Below are positions 16,172 through 24,230 of a stretch of DNA of 64,000 nucleotides, in pieces. The translations under genes and the position numbers were made by a program. The stretch is from Pseudophaeobacter sp965641885 (lineage in GTDB: Bacteria; Pseudomonadota; Alphaproteobacteria; Rhodobacterales; Rhodobacteraceae), in assembly GCA_965641885.1 (NCBI GenBank), contig OZ282574.1, positions 3,534,001-3,598,000 of the forward strand. Direction: 5' to 3'. Positions within the stretch are counted from its first letter, which is position 1; the number at the start of each line of letters is the position of its first letter. The notes beneath the pieces are model-generated. The model made no database searches. It saw nothing but the letters and a program-made list of their open reading frames with translations, and was not told the origin of the DNA.

Positions 16172-17471
16172 TTCCGGTCAAATCAAAGATCTCATCCGGG
16201 AAGTATTTGGCAAGCCGCACATCAGCGGCGCGGGCATGCCCCTCCATCCCCTCCAGCCGCGAGATACGCGCCGTGGCCTGGGCAACCGCCTTGGAGCCTT
16301 CCCGGGTGGCGCGCTGCCAGGTGACGATCTTCATATATTTATGCACGCTGAGACCGCCTGTGTAGCTGGCCGCACCCGAGGTTGGCAGCACGTGGTTGGT
16401 GCCTGTCGCCTTGTCGCCATAAGAGACCGTGGTCTCTTCGCCTAAAAACAGCGAGCCATAGCAGGTCAGTGTTTCAAGCCACCAATCCAGATCTTCGGCC
16501 TGTACCGTCAGATGCTCTGGCGCGTAGTCATCTGACACGGCCGCCATCTCGGCGCGATCAGCGCAAAGGATCACCTCGGCATAGTCGCGCCAGGCCGCAA
16601 AGGCGTTTTCGCGGTTCAGCTCGGGCAGATCATCAATCAGGGCCGGCACCATCCGCATCACCTTCTGGGCCAGGGCGCGGTCATCCGTCACCAGCCAGAC
16701 CGGTGAGTTATAGCCGTGCTCCGCCTGGCTCACCAGATCCGTGGCCACCACAAGCGCATCCGCTGACGCGTCAGCCAGGATCAAACTGTCAGTGGGGCCG
16801 GCAATCATATCAATGCCAACACGGCCAAACAGAATGCGCTTGGCTTCGGCCACAAACTGGTTGCCCGGCCCCACCAGAATATTGGCTTTGGGCAGATCAA
16901 ACAGACCAAAGGCCATGGCCGCAACGCCCTGCACGCCGCCCATCGCCAGGATCTTGTCGGCGCCGCAGATATGCGCCGCATAGACAATCGCCGGGGCCAC
17001 GCCAACACCGGGGCGCGGCGGAGAACAGGCCGTGATATGGCGACAGCCGGCCACCTTGGCGGTGGTCACTGTCATGATGGCGCTGGCAACATGGCTATAG
17101 CGGCCGCCGGGCACGTAACAGCCCGCCGCATCTACCGGGATCGCCTTTTGTCCGGCAACAAATCCCGGCGCGATTTCCAGCTCAACATCTGTCAAAGTGG
17201 CCTTCTGGGTCTCAGCAAAGCGGCGCACATTATCGTGCGCAAAGCGAATATCCGCCTTCAGCCGCTCCGGCACCAGCGCCGAGGCCGCTGCGATTTCCTC
17301 GGCGTTCAGCAGAACGGAGCCCTCATATTTGTCAAACTTCGCAGCATAATCCAACGCCGTTGCATCGCCGCCAGCCTCGATATCCGCAAGGATGCTCTTG
17401 ACCGTTTCATGCACCGATGATGCATCCGATTTCGCGGTCAGGCTCGCCTTTTTGAGGTATTCTCTTGTCAT
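16164..17471 (-). CDS. hpsN: Sulfopropanediol 3-dehydrogenase (HisD family)
   Basis: A 435-residue HisD-fold enzyme. HpsN oxidises (R)-DHPS with two NAD to (R)-3-sulfolactate. Family residues visible: GCYVPGGRYSHVASAIM, the PGNQFVAEAKRILFGRVG stretch, GPTDSLILAD, and SQAEHGYNSPVWLVT with the metal/catalytic Gln-Glu-His. The later APEHLTVQ and TNHVLPTSGAA are also HisD-like. True histidinol dehydrogenases sit with his genes and have GPSE; here GPTDS and the location between a TRAP transporter and sulfonate enzymes support HpsN. ATG at 17471 follows AGGAAC; 12 bp separate it from the DctM stop. Confidence 0.92.
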   Translation of the reverse strand: MTREYLKKASLTAKSDASSVHETVKSILADIEAGGDATALDYAAKFDKYEGSVLLNAEEIAAASALVPERLKADIRFAHDNVRRFAETQKATLTDVELEIAPGFVAGQKAIPVDAAGCYVPGGRYSHVASAIMTVTTAKVAGCRHITACSPPRPGVGVAPAIVYAAHICGADKILAMGGVQGVAAMAFGLFDLPKANILVGPGNQFVAEAKRILFGRVGIDMIAGPTDSLILADASADALVVATDLVSQAEHGYNSPVWLVTDDRALAQKVMRMVPALIDDLPELNRENAFAAWRDYAEVILCADRAEMAAVSDDYAPEHLTVQAEDLDWWLETLTCYGSLFLGEETTVSYGDKATGTNHVLPTSGAASYTGGLSVHKYMKIVTWQRATREGSKAVAQATARISRLEGMEGHARAADVRLAKYFPDEIFDLTGND

Positions 17472-17483
17472 TTCTGCGTGTTC

Positions 17484-18812
17484 CTATTGGTATATTTCGG
17501 GAAGCAAGGTGGTCGAGACTGCGGGAACATAGGCAATCAGCAGCACAACAATCAGCATCGTCAAAACAAAGGGCACAGCCCGCGCGGCAATCTTGAGGAT
17601 TGATTCACCGGTAATGCCGGACACCACAAACAGGTTGAGCCCAAGCGGCGGTGTAATGAACCCCACGCCCAGTGCCGTGATCATCATGATACAGAACTGA
17701 ATCTCATTCATGCCAATGTTATCCGCAAGCGGCTTTAGGATCGGGGCCAGGATCACGATGTTTGGCGTTGTTTCCATCACACAGCCCGCCGCGATCAGAA
17801 TGCCGATCATCAACAGGATGAGCACATAGGGGTCATCCGTCAGCGCGGTAATTGAGGTCACAAAGCCCTGCGGCACTCCCATGATTGCCAGCGCTTCGGC
17901 GAGAGGCGCGGAAAAGGCGATGATCGGCAGGATGACGCCATTGACCTTGGCAGAGCTGACCAGCATCGCCGGAAAATCCGCCAGCGACAGCGTGCGCATT
18001 ATAAAGCCCATGAGGATGGTCACAACAACAGCTGTTGCCCCGGCCTCGGTTGGGGTCAGCCGCCCCGAGAAGATGCCGTAAAAGATGATGCCCGGCACGA
18101 TAAAGGCATACCAGCCTGATTTCAGCGCCCGTCCCAGATTGGCGGACCACTCCCCCAGGCTCAACATGCCGCCGCCTTCATAATCATAAATGCGGTTCAC
18201 GATAAGGTTGGTGACAAGGATCGAGATCAGAATTGCCAGACCGGGGATCAGGGCAGCCAAAAACAGGGTTGAGGCGGAAATACCCAGCACCAGCCCGATG
18301 ATAATATAGGCAATGGAGGGCGGGATCAGGATGCCTGTGCAGGCGCCAGCCGCAACCAGCGCGCAGGCATAGGGGCGCGGATAGCCGCTCTCGACCAGCC
18401 GGGCGATGGTCATGCGTCCAACCGCCGCCGCCCCCGCCGCGTCCGAGCCTGAAATGGCGGCGAACATCCCGCAGACAAGCACCGTGGCAGAGCCAAAGCC
18501 GCCCTTGGCAAAACAGGTCAGCGCCTCGGCCACATCGAGGAATTTGCGCGAAAGTCCAGTGCGCACAAGAACGTCACCCGTCAGAATAAACAGCGGCACA
18601 GCCGTCAGCGCAAAGGCATCAATGCCAGAAAACAGGCTCTCGCCAACCAGACTGAGCGGCAGATCCCCGGACATCACAAGCATGATGATAGCTGCTGTGC
18701 CAATCGCGGCCCAGACAGGCACCGCCAGGGCAATAAGCGCGACAAACAGAATGACCGGAAGGTAGAAATCCCACCCAAGCTCAACGGTTTGGTTCAAAGT
18801 GGTCCAAAGCAT
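17484..18812 (-). CDS. hpsM: TRAP transporter large permease (DctM type), DHPS uptake
   Basis: A 442-residue inner-membrane protein with about 12 hydrophobic segments, the ion-coupled permease of a TRAP system. Typical stretches are AVPLFILTGDVLVRTG, FAAISGSDAAGAAAVG and ITPPLGLNLFVVSGITG. ATG at 18812 has AGGGGGG just upstream; the longer frame from TTG at 18827 would overlap the small permease stop and has no ribosome site of its own. Operon position between DctQ and hpsN implies DHPS as substrate. The symbol follows the HpsKLM naming by analogy with TauKLM. Confidence 0.9.
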   Translation of the reverse strand: MLWTTLNQTVELGWDFYLPVILFVALIALAVPVWAAIGTAAIIMLVMSGDLPLSLVGESLFSGIDAFALTAVPLFILTGDVLVRTGLSRKFLDVAEALTCFAKGGFGSATVLVCGMFAAISGSDAAGAAAVGRMTIARLVESGYPRPYACALVAAGACTGILIPPSIAYIIIGLVLGISASTLFLAALIPGLAILISILVTNLIVNRIYDYEGGGMLSLGEWSANLGRALKSGWYAFIVPGIIFYGIFSGRLTPTEAGATAVVVTILMGFIMRTLSLADFPAMLVSSAKVNGVILPIIAFSAPLAEALAIMGVPQGFVTSITALTDDPYVLILLMIGILIAAGCVMETTPNIVILAPILKPLADNIGMNEIQFCIMMITALGVGFITPPLGLNLFVVSGITGESILKIAARAVPFVLTMLIVVLLIAYVPAVSTTLLPEIYQ

Positions 18813-18823
18813 TTCAACCCCCC

Positions 18824-19336
18824 TCAATCAAACAGTTTGTCGCCCTCAAAGACGGGCGTGCCGTCCCGAAGGGATTTGAGGTCGCGTTGAAATGACTGGA
18901 TCAGGCGCCAGATCATCAGGGAAAACCCCAGTGGCACGGCCATCAGGAACCAGACCTTGGAGATGCGCAGCCCATCGGTGACAGAGCCAAATTTTGCCGA
19001 GACCAGAACCGTCTCAAACGACCAGAAGAGCGCCACAAGGGCGACCGCAAACATCACCAGATCGCCAAAGATATAGAGAGCCGCCTTGGGCCGGGGGCCG
19101 ACATAATGCATCAGCACATCAATGCGGATATGGGCGCGTTCCTTGACGGCTGCTGCGGCTCCAATCCAGGCCAGATAGATAAACGCGTAGCGCACGATCT
19201 CTTCGCCCCAGATCGACGAATAAGAAAACAGCTCGCGCCGCAACACTTCAACGGCCATGGTGGTCACCAGCAGCACATAGAAGGTCAGCAGCAGCCATCG
19301 CTCTGCGTTCTGGTCTATTTTTTTCAACACGCCCAT
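18824..19336 (-). CDS. hpsL: TRAP transporter small permease (DctQ type), DHPS uptake
   Basis: A 170-residue protein with four hydrophobic segments (LLLTFYVLLVTTMAVEV, then RYAFIYLAWIGAAAAV, LYIFGDLVMFAVALVALF and VWFLMAVPLGFSLMIW) and the family motif SSIWGEEIVRYAFIYLAWIG. It bridges the binding protein and the large permease. ATG at 19336 is chosen over GTG at 19348. It lies 11 bp before the large-permease gene. Confidence 0.9.
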   Translation of the reverse strand: MGVLKKIDQNAERWLLLTFYVLLVTTMAVEVLRRELFSYSSIWGEEIVRYAFIYLAWIGAAAAVKERAHIRIDVLMHYVGPRPKAALYIFGDLVMFAVALVALFWSFETVLVSAKFGSVTDGLRISKVWFLMAVPLGFSLMIWRLIQSFQRDLKSLRDGTPVFEGDKLFD

Positions 19337-19438
19337 CTCTCGCCCCACCTTCTGGCCACAGCTATTGGTTCAGCTATTCGGCTGTTCAAATCGACTGCCC
19401 TCAAAGGACAGGCACCAATGCGGCGCCTGTCCCTGGTT

Positions 19439-20587
19439 TCAGGCGTCGTGGACGTAGTATTTGCCCTGGGTGCCTGCGGCCTCTTCCAGCTTGGCAAAGG
19501 CATCCATCGAGCCGGCCAGCTCGGTCTTGAAGGTCTCCCATTCCGGGCGCTGATAGCCGCCTGCGGCCTGCCATTCAGCAAGCTGATCCGCACTCAGGGA
19601 ATGGAACTGCACACCCGCCTTGGCCAGTTCCGCCATGGCATAGGCGCGGGCTGAGGGAACCTTGGACAGGTTCTGATGCGCCGTCATTTCAGAGGCCCAC
19701 ATGATGCCATCCTGCACATCCGCTGGCATCGAGTTGAACCATTCAAGATTACAGGAATAAACCTGACTGTCTGGCACCGCCTGGGTAAAGGTCACGTGGC
19801 TCAGGATGTCTTTAAAGCCAAAGACATAGAGCGCTCCAACGGAAGGATCTAACGCGTCGGCCACCCCCTGTTTGATCGCCGAGGGCGTCTCACCCCAGGC
19901 GACGGGGGTCGGGTTGGCCCCAACCATCCGGTAGTATTGCTGCAACATTTTCGAGCCGGGAACCCGGAACTTTACCCCAGACAGATCACCGGGGCTGAGA
20001 ACGGCGCCAGCGCCGCCTTTGCGCACCGCAACAACACGGGGGTCAATGTTGACATAAAACAGCGCCTTAAAACCTGCCGCCTCCACCTTTGGATGCACCT
20101 CGGCCTTCCAATGATCCGAATTCACCAGATTGGTGAAGCGCTGATTGGAGCCGCAAAGATAGGGCATGTTGATCAGATCTACGGTTGAGGCAAAGGGGGC
20201 GAAATTGGACAGCGAGTGCTGCGCCGCCTGAATGGTGCCGCCCTGCACCTTTTGCACCAGCGCCCCGCCGGCCCCAAGCTGACCACCGGGTGCGAGCTTT
20301 ACATAGACCTTGCCATTGGTGGCGTTCTGAATATTTTCTTTCAGGTCCAGCTGCATGATCGGATAGCTGCGCGAAGCCCCCATCACATAGGCCGTGGCAA
20401 TGGTCATCACATGATCTGCGGCCTTTTCACGGGCGCGCTCTTCATTTGCCGTTTGCGCCACGGCCTCGCCAGACCAAAGCATACCCCCGGCCCCCGCGAC
20501 CATCGCCGCCGTAAAGGCACCAGCAGTGCTGAGTTTCAGAAAATTACGGCGCTCAGCCGAGGCGAGCTCATTGCGTGTTTTTGTCAT
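19439..20587 (-). CDS. hpsK: TRAP transporter substrate-binding protein (DctP type), DHPS uptake
   Basis: A 382-residue periplasmic solute receptor. The N-terminus has a twin-arginine signal (AERRNFLKLSTAGAFTAAM), with cleavage probably after AVA. The mature part shows the DctP pattern: YPIMQLDLKENI, VKFRVPGSKMLQQYYRMVGA and TPVAWGETPSAIKQGVADA; the arginine in KFRVPG usually grips the acid group of the ligand. DHPS as ligand is inferred from the operon. ATG at 20587 follows GGGAGGAC. A 102-bp gap follows before the small permease. Confidence 0.9.
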   Translation of the reverse strand: MTKTRNELASAERRNFLKLSTAGAFTAAMVAGAGGMLWSGEAVAQTANEERAREKAADHVMTIATAYVMGASRSYPIMQLDLKENIQNATNGKVYVKLAPGGQLGAGGALVQKVQGGTIQAAQHSLSNFAPFASTVDLINMPYLCGSNQRFTNLVNSDHWKAEVHPKVEAAGFKALFYVNIDPRVVAVRKGGAGAVLSPGDLSGVKFRVPGSKMLQQYYRMVGANPTPVAWGETPSAIKQGVADALDPSVGALYVFGFKDILSHVTFTQAVPDSQVYSCNLEWFNSMPADVQDGIMWASEMTAHQNLSKVPSARAYAMAELAKAGVQFHSLSADQLAEWQAAGGYQRPEWETFKTELAGSMDAFAKLEEAAGTQGKYYVHDA

Positions 20588-20630
20588 GTTTGTCCTCCCA
20601 GTGGACCTTTTAGCTGCTTAGCTGCCGCTA

Positions 20631-20804
20631 TTATTTTTTGCGGTCAGCTTCCTTCTTTAGAATCGCAACGACGAAGAGGATCGTCGCTGTAAGCAGAACC
20701 AACAATTCACCTGTGTCTCCCAACACAGCACCGCCCGTGAACGCACCCAAAGCCACATTTGCAAAATAGACGGCAAAGACGATGACAGCTGCGGCGAGGA
20801 ACAT
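20631..20804 (-). CDS. Small two-helix membrane protein, first gene of the DHPS operon
   Basis: A 57-residue protein beginning MFLAAAVIVFAVYFANVALG, a hydrophobic helix, followed by LLVLLTATILFVVAIL and a charged end (KKEADRKK). ATG at 20804 has GGAAAA at 8 bases; a TTG 36 bp upstream would run into the operator. No family recognised. It lies between the operator pair and the TRAP receptor gene, 43 bp from the latter, so it is co-regulated and may assist the transporter. Confidence 0.7.
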   Translation of the reverse strand: MFLAAAVIVFAVYFANVALGAFTGGAVLGDTGELLVLLTATILFVVAILKKEADRKK

Positions 20805-20814
20805 GATCTGTTTT

Positions 20815-20875
20815 CCAGAATGATTCGGCTTATACACCAATGTAAGCGCTTACATTGATGATGCAAGCGCTTACA
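20815..20875. promoter_or_regulatory. Tandem LacI-family operators and promoter of the DHPS operon
   Basis: TGTAAGCGCTTACA (20841-20854), a perfect 14-bp palindrome, and TGCAAGCGCTTACA (20862-20875), with one mismatch, are 21 bp apart centre to centre, two helical turns, so two dimers would bind the same DNA face. The AAGCGCTT core is typical of LacI/GalR operators. A likely minus-strand -10 for the operon (TGTATAAG, about 20827-20834) lies next to the first operator. On the plus strand TAGAAT at 20904-20909 is a possible -10 for the regulator gene, implying autoregulation. Confidence 0.85.
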
Positions 20876-20938
20876 TCACTAGATTTCCCCGACCTTTCCT
20901 GTGATAGAATGAAGAAAAACCAAAGCAAGAGATTGAGA

Positions 20939-22036
20939 ATGCCAAATCCAGAGGCCATTCCGACATTGGGCGATGTTGCCAAGATGGCTGGCGTATCAAG
21001 CGCCACGGTTTCGCGCTGCCTGAACGCGCCTGATCGCGTCGTCGAGGCAACACGGCAGCGGGTTCAGGAGGCGATAGAGGCGCTTGGCTACACGCCGAAC
21101 TTTGCCGCACGCGTGATGGCCGCCAAGAGCACCATGACAATTGGCGCTATCATCCCAACGATGGAAAACGCGATCTTTGCGCGGGGGGTGCAAGCCTTTC
21201 AGGAAGAGTTGCACAGGCAGGGCTATACGCTGCTGGTTGCCAGTTCTGCCTACCGGCCCGACATTGAGAACGAACAGATCCGGGCGCTGGTTGCGCGCGG
21301 CGCGGACGGGCTTTTATTGATCGGACATGATCGTGAGGCAGAAATCTATGACTATCTGGCGCGGCAAAAAGTGCCCGCTTTGGCAGCCTGGAGCCATAGA
21401 GAGGCGGGGCAAATTCCCTCAATCGGGTTTGACAACGCGCAAGCCATGTTCAGCCTGACGCAAGAGGTGATCAAGCTCGGTCACACAAACATCGCGATGA
21501 TCTCAGGCGTCACGCAGGGCAATGACCGGGCCCGCCTGCGCCTGCAGGGGTGCCGCGATGCGATAACGGCCAATGGCCTGGATGCTGCAAAACTCCCCGT
21601 CATAGAAGCCGCTTATGAAATCGAACATGGTGCTGCGGCCTTTGCAAAGCTGATGGCGCGCAGCCCGCGCCCCAGCGTGGTCATGTGCGGCAACGACGTT
21701 CTGGCCACCGGCGCGCTGCTCTGTGCGCAGCGTTTGGGAATGGCGGTGCCCAGGGATGTCTCAATCACTGGCTTCGACGATATCGAGCTGGCGCGGGTCA
21801 CCAATCCAGCCCTGACCACCGTACATGTGCCGCACCGCGAGATGGGAGGTAAAGCCGCCCGTGAGCTTGTTGATATGGTAAAGAACAAAAGCCCCGGGCG
21901 CTCGGCCAAATTGCCAACACATATCACATGGCGTCAGTCTCTTGGCCCAGTTGGTGACCCTGTTGGTGACCCTGTTGCTGGCCCTGTTGCTGGCCCTGTT
22001 GGCGACAGCGCCAGGTCAGCATCAGAAGCCTCGTGA
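20939..22036 (+). CDS. LacI-family transcriptional regulator of the DHPS operon
   Basis: A 365-residue repressor: helix-turn-helix and hinge at about residues 1-62 (LGDVAKMAGVSSATVSRCLN, then NFAARVMAAK), then a sugar-binding-protein-like effector domain with CGNDVLATGALLCAQRLG and VSITGFDDIELARVTNPALT. ATG at 20939 gives the standard short lead before the helix-turn-helix; two upstream in-frame starts would overlap the presumed promoter. It diverges from the DHPS operon across the two operators. The last 30 residues are a run of PVGD/PVAG units encoded by a 12-bp tandem repeat, beyond the normal end of the family. Confidence 0.92.
   Translation: MPNPEAIPTLGDVAKMAGVSSATVSRCLNAPDRVVEATRQRVQEAIEALGYTPNFAARVMAAKSTMTIGAIIPTMENAIFARGVQAFQEELHRQGYTLLVASSAYRPDIENEQIRALVARGADGLLLIGHDREAEIYDYLARQKVPALAAWSHREAGQIPSIGFDNAQAMFSLTQEVIKLGHTNIAMISGVTQGNDRARLRLQGCRDAITANGLDAAKLPVIEAAYEIEHGAAAFAKLMARSPRPSVVMCGNDVLATGALLCAQRLGMAVPRDVSITGFDDIELARVTNPALTTVHVPHREMGGKAARELVDMVKNKSPGRSAKLPTHITWRQSLGPVGDPVGDPVAGPVAGPVGDSARSASEAS
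21947..22006 (+). repeat. 12-bp tandem repeat, five units, in the regulator's 3' end
   Basis: Units starting CCAGTTGGTGAC at 21947 follow one another exactly every 12 bp to 22006, encoding PVGD, PVGD, PVAG, PVAG, PVGD. Two units are identical; the others differ by one to three bases. This is a recent expansion at the extreme end of the LacI gene. Confidence 0.9.
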
Positions 22037-22338
22037 TCCCGCCCCGCGCTGGGTCGTCATGGCGGCGCTGCGGGTGTGGTTGATCAGACCGCCCTTTGGG
22101 GATTGGCATTTTGGGCGCAGATGGGATGCAGAGGGGCTGGCAGCGGATTAATGGCTCCAGCCCAGCAGGGCGCGGAGGTAAAAGCCCTGTCGCCAGGGCC
22201 CCCTGTAGTAGGCCTGTAGTAGGCCTGTAGTGGGCCGTAGCCCCATGGAATAAGCCCTGCAACAATCCTGCGGCGCCCTGCTGCCCTTGCCAGAGCAGTG
22301 TTTCATGGTAGGCTTGCAGCATAGTGAGGAGATATTTG
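22037..22338. repeat. Intergenic region with an 11-bp tandem triplication
   Basis: CCTGTAGTAGG is repeated at 22202-22212, 22213-22223 and (one change) 22224-22234. Nothing else recognisable in this 300-bp gap apart from the ribosome site GAGGAG before 22339. Confidence 0.8.
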
Positions 22339-22938
22339 ATGCGCGCGTTTCGGTTTGCGGTTTTGACTGCGGCGGTCTTTGTCGGTGGACAGGTGCCCAC
22401 TCCTTCTTTGGGCGGCGGTGAAGGTGGGGACGGCGGCTACGGCGGCGCGGCGGCCTCACATGGGCTTAACTCTGCAACCACCCGCAGCGTCGTCAGAACG
22501 CTCACCCGCGGGGCCAGCCGTTGTGGGTCCCAACCGTGGATATACCGGTATGACTGCTATCGCTGGGTCTACAAACGCGCAGCGGACCAACTCACGGGCA
22601 ACCCGGCCTATTCCGAGGCGCATAAGGCCATGGTGCAGGTCGAACGCAGCCTGGAAGCTGCGGTGAACAAGAACCGTGACCCCAGCAAACCCGTCCGGCG
22701 GCGGGCCTTGGAATCCTACAAACCAATCAAACCCTCAGCCATTCCAGCGGTTAAGCGTGCAGCCGATAAAGCCCTGACCAATGCCGAGACCCGCCTGCTG
22801 CGCTCTGCGTCCAACAAACAAGAGCATTATACCCGCATCGCGCAGGCCGTGAATTCCAACAAGGTTCTGCTGCGATCAGCCCTGACGCCCGGCGGAATGA
22901 TACGCTTTGCCAGCGCCATTTTGGCTCGTTTGACCTGA
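22339..22938 (+). CDS. Exported hypothetical protein
   Basis: A 199-residue protein with a signal peptide (MRAFRFAVLTAAVFVGGQVP), a short glycine-rich stretch (GGGEGGDGGYGGAA) and a basic, alanine/lysine-rich remainder predicted mostly helical (AMVQVERSLEAAVNKNRDPS). Two cysteines (SRCGSQP and YRYDCYRW) could form a disulfide. ATG at 22339 follows GAGGAGAT. I do not recognise the family. Flanked by repeat-bearing intergenic DNA on both sides; no functional clue from neighbours. Confidence 0.65.
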   Translation: MRAFRFAVLTAAVFVGGQVPTPSLGGGEGGDGGYGGAAASHGLNSATTRSVVRTLTRGASRCGSQPWIYRYDCYRWVYKRAADQLTGNPAYSEAHKAMVQVERSLEAAVNKNRDPSKPVRRRALESYKPIKPSAIPAVKRAADKALTNAETRLLRSASNKQEHYTRIAQAVNSNKVLLRSALTPGGMIRFASAILARLT

Positions 22939-23014
22939 CAGGATCAGCCGCGCCGTCTCTTCCCTGTGCCGCCCCTGCCCGCCGCATTGGTCTCCCCCCG
23001 GCGGCCACGTCTGG

Positions 23015-23050
23015 GAGCACTGTATAATGGGTGAGAGCACTGTATAATGG
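23015..23050 (+). repeat. 20-bp-period direct repeat carrying TATAAT
   Basis: GAGCACTGTATAATGG occurs at 23015-23030 and 23035-23050 with 4 bp between. Each copy contains a perfect -10-like TATAAT, so a promoter may have been duplicated, but no plus-strand gene follows. Confidence 0.7.
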
Positions 23051-23147
23051 CTGGACGGCCCACTATATAAAGGCGTAGCCCATCCGGCAGATCAGGTCGA
23101 CAGATCAGGCCGGTTGAGCCGCCCTGACCTGCGTAAGATTGATATGA

Positions 23148-23555
23148 TCAGCGTACCACGTGGACAGCGCAGGGGGCGTGGCGCACCACCTGGCTGGCGG
23201 TAGAGCCCAGCAGCAAATCCTGCATTCCGGGGCGATGCGACGCGATGATCACCAGGTCCGGCTTGTTCTGCTCGGCCCAATCAAGGATCGACCGTCCAGA
23301 GTGCCCCTCAATAACAACCCCAGTAGCATTTGGCAGCGTCCTGGCAAGGCCTTCCAGCTCACTCTCCAGCGCCTCACGGGCCTGCGCCATATATTCAACT
23401 GGCATATATGACATCGCATAGGCCGGAACCTGTTCAACCACATGCAACAAAGTAATTTTGGCCTCCGGTGTTGCAAGCAATTTCGCAAGTTTCAACGGCG
23501 CGGATACATCACGGTCCGGGTCAAAAGATATTGGCACGACAATATTATGGTACAT
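23148..23555 (-). CDS. Universal stress protein (UspA family)
   Basis: A 135-residue single UspA domain. MYHNIVVPISFDPD forms the first strand with the nucleotide-contact aspartate; G-2x-G-like ASHRPGMQDLLLGSTASQ contains the ATP loop. It closely resembles the protein at 13958-14368, so they are paralogues. ATG at 23555 is preceded by AGGAGG with ideal spacing; the longer frame is not needed. It stands alone between hypothetical genes, with no transporter beside it. Confidence 0.9.
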   Translation of the reverse strand: MYHNIVVPISFDPDRDVSAPLKLAKLLATPEAKITLLHVVEQVPAYAMSYMPVEYMAQAREALESELEGLARTLPNATGVVIEGHSGRSILDWAEQNKPDLVIIASHRPGMQDLLLGSTASQVVRHAPCAVHVVR

Positions 23556-23635
23556 TTGAAGCCTCCTAAGCTGTTCGCGTAGGCCCAGCATGTACCCTCA
23601 TAGCTGCACTGACTTTGATCCAGGTCAGAGACTTT

Positions 23636-23740
23636 ACCCTTTAGCCGCACCCTTTAGCCGCCAGGCGCTTTGCGCAACAGACCCGCGCAGGCCCCAAAAT
23701 ACTGGCCACCAAAATACTGGCAGCTAAAATACTGGCCAGC
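23636..23740. repeat. 13-bp and 15-bp tandem repeats between Usp and monooxygenase genes
   Basis: ACCCTTTAGCCGC occurs twice back to back (23636-23648, 23649-23661). A 15-bp unit AAAATACTGGCCACC follows three times (23696-23710, 23711-23725, 23726-23740) with small changes. Confidence 0.85.
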
Positions 23741-23757
23741 CCGGCAGCCGGTGCGGC

Positions 23758-24084
23758 TCAGGAGGCCTGGAACGTCGCCCTGACCTCATACATGACCGGC
23801 TCGAAACTGCGGCACAGCTCGTTTATCTTGCGATTGCGCGCTCGCATTTCCGGTGATCGCAGCATCTCCATAAAATCCTCACGGCGACGCCATTGCGAGT
23901 AGTTGGCAATCCGGGTCTGCGCATCGTTCACATGCAGGCCCGCCGACACAAACCCCGGCTGCTTTGAGATAAAGGCGCCATAGGCCTCCTCCAGCGCGTC
24001 CATCAAATCCTGGCAGGTTCCCGGCGACATCTCAAAAGTGGTGATGACGGTCTGGATCTCCGCCGCATCTGTTATTTTTGGCAT
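23758..24084 (-). CDS. Antibiotic biosynthesis monooxygenase (ABM) domain protein
   Basis: A 108-residue dimeric ferredoxin-like alpha-beta barrel protein. Recognised by the pattern of a short strand (IQTVITTFEM), a helix (CQDLMDALEEAYGAFIS), PGFVSAGLHVNDAQTRIANYSQW and the following helix. Such proteins act as small-molecule monooxygenases or heme-binding factors; which applies cannot be seen. ATG at 24084 follows AGGGAGCAG. Monocistronic, head-to-head with the gene at 24231. Confidence 0.75.
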   Translation of the reverse strand: MPKITDAAEIQTVITTFEMSPGTCQDLMDALEEAYGAFISKQPGFVSAGLHVNDAQTRIANYSQWRRREDFMEMLRSPEMRARNRKINELCRSFEPVMYEVRATFQAS

Positions 24085-24230
24085 CGTCTGCTCCCTGGCT
24101 ATTGCGCTAAGTGTGACCAGCCTACGATGGTTGCCGCCAAAAGCGGACTTGTTTTTGCCTAAGGTTCTTGCAAGCACGCACCACTCACCTAAAACGAGTA
24201 CATGACAACAATAACTCTCCGCAAATAGCC

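Noticed and set aside
16164..17471. Annotation as histidinol dehydrogenase (hisD)
   Set aside because: HisD fold is shared, but the gene sits between a TRAP transporter and sulfonate-catabolic genes and lacks any his neighbours; HpsN fits better.
23015..23050. Functional tandem promoter from duplicated TATAAT
   Set aside because: No -35 at fitting distance and no plus-strand gene downstream; kept only as a repeat.
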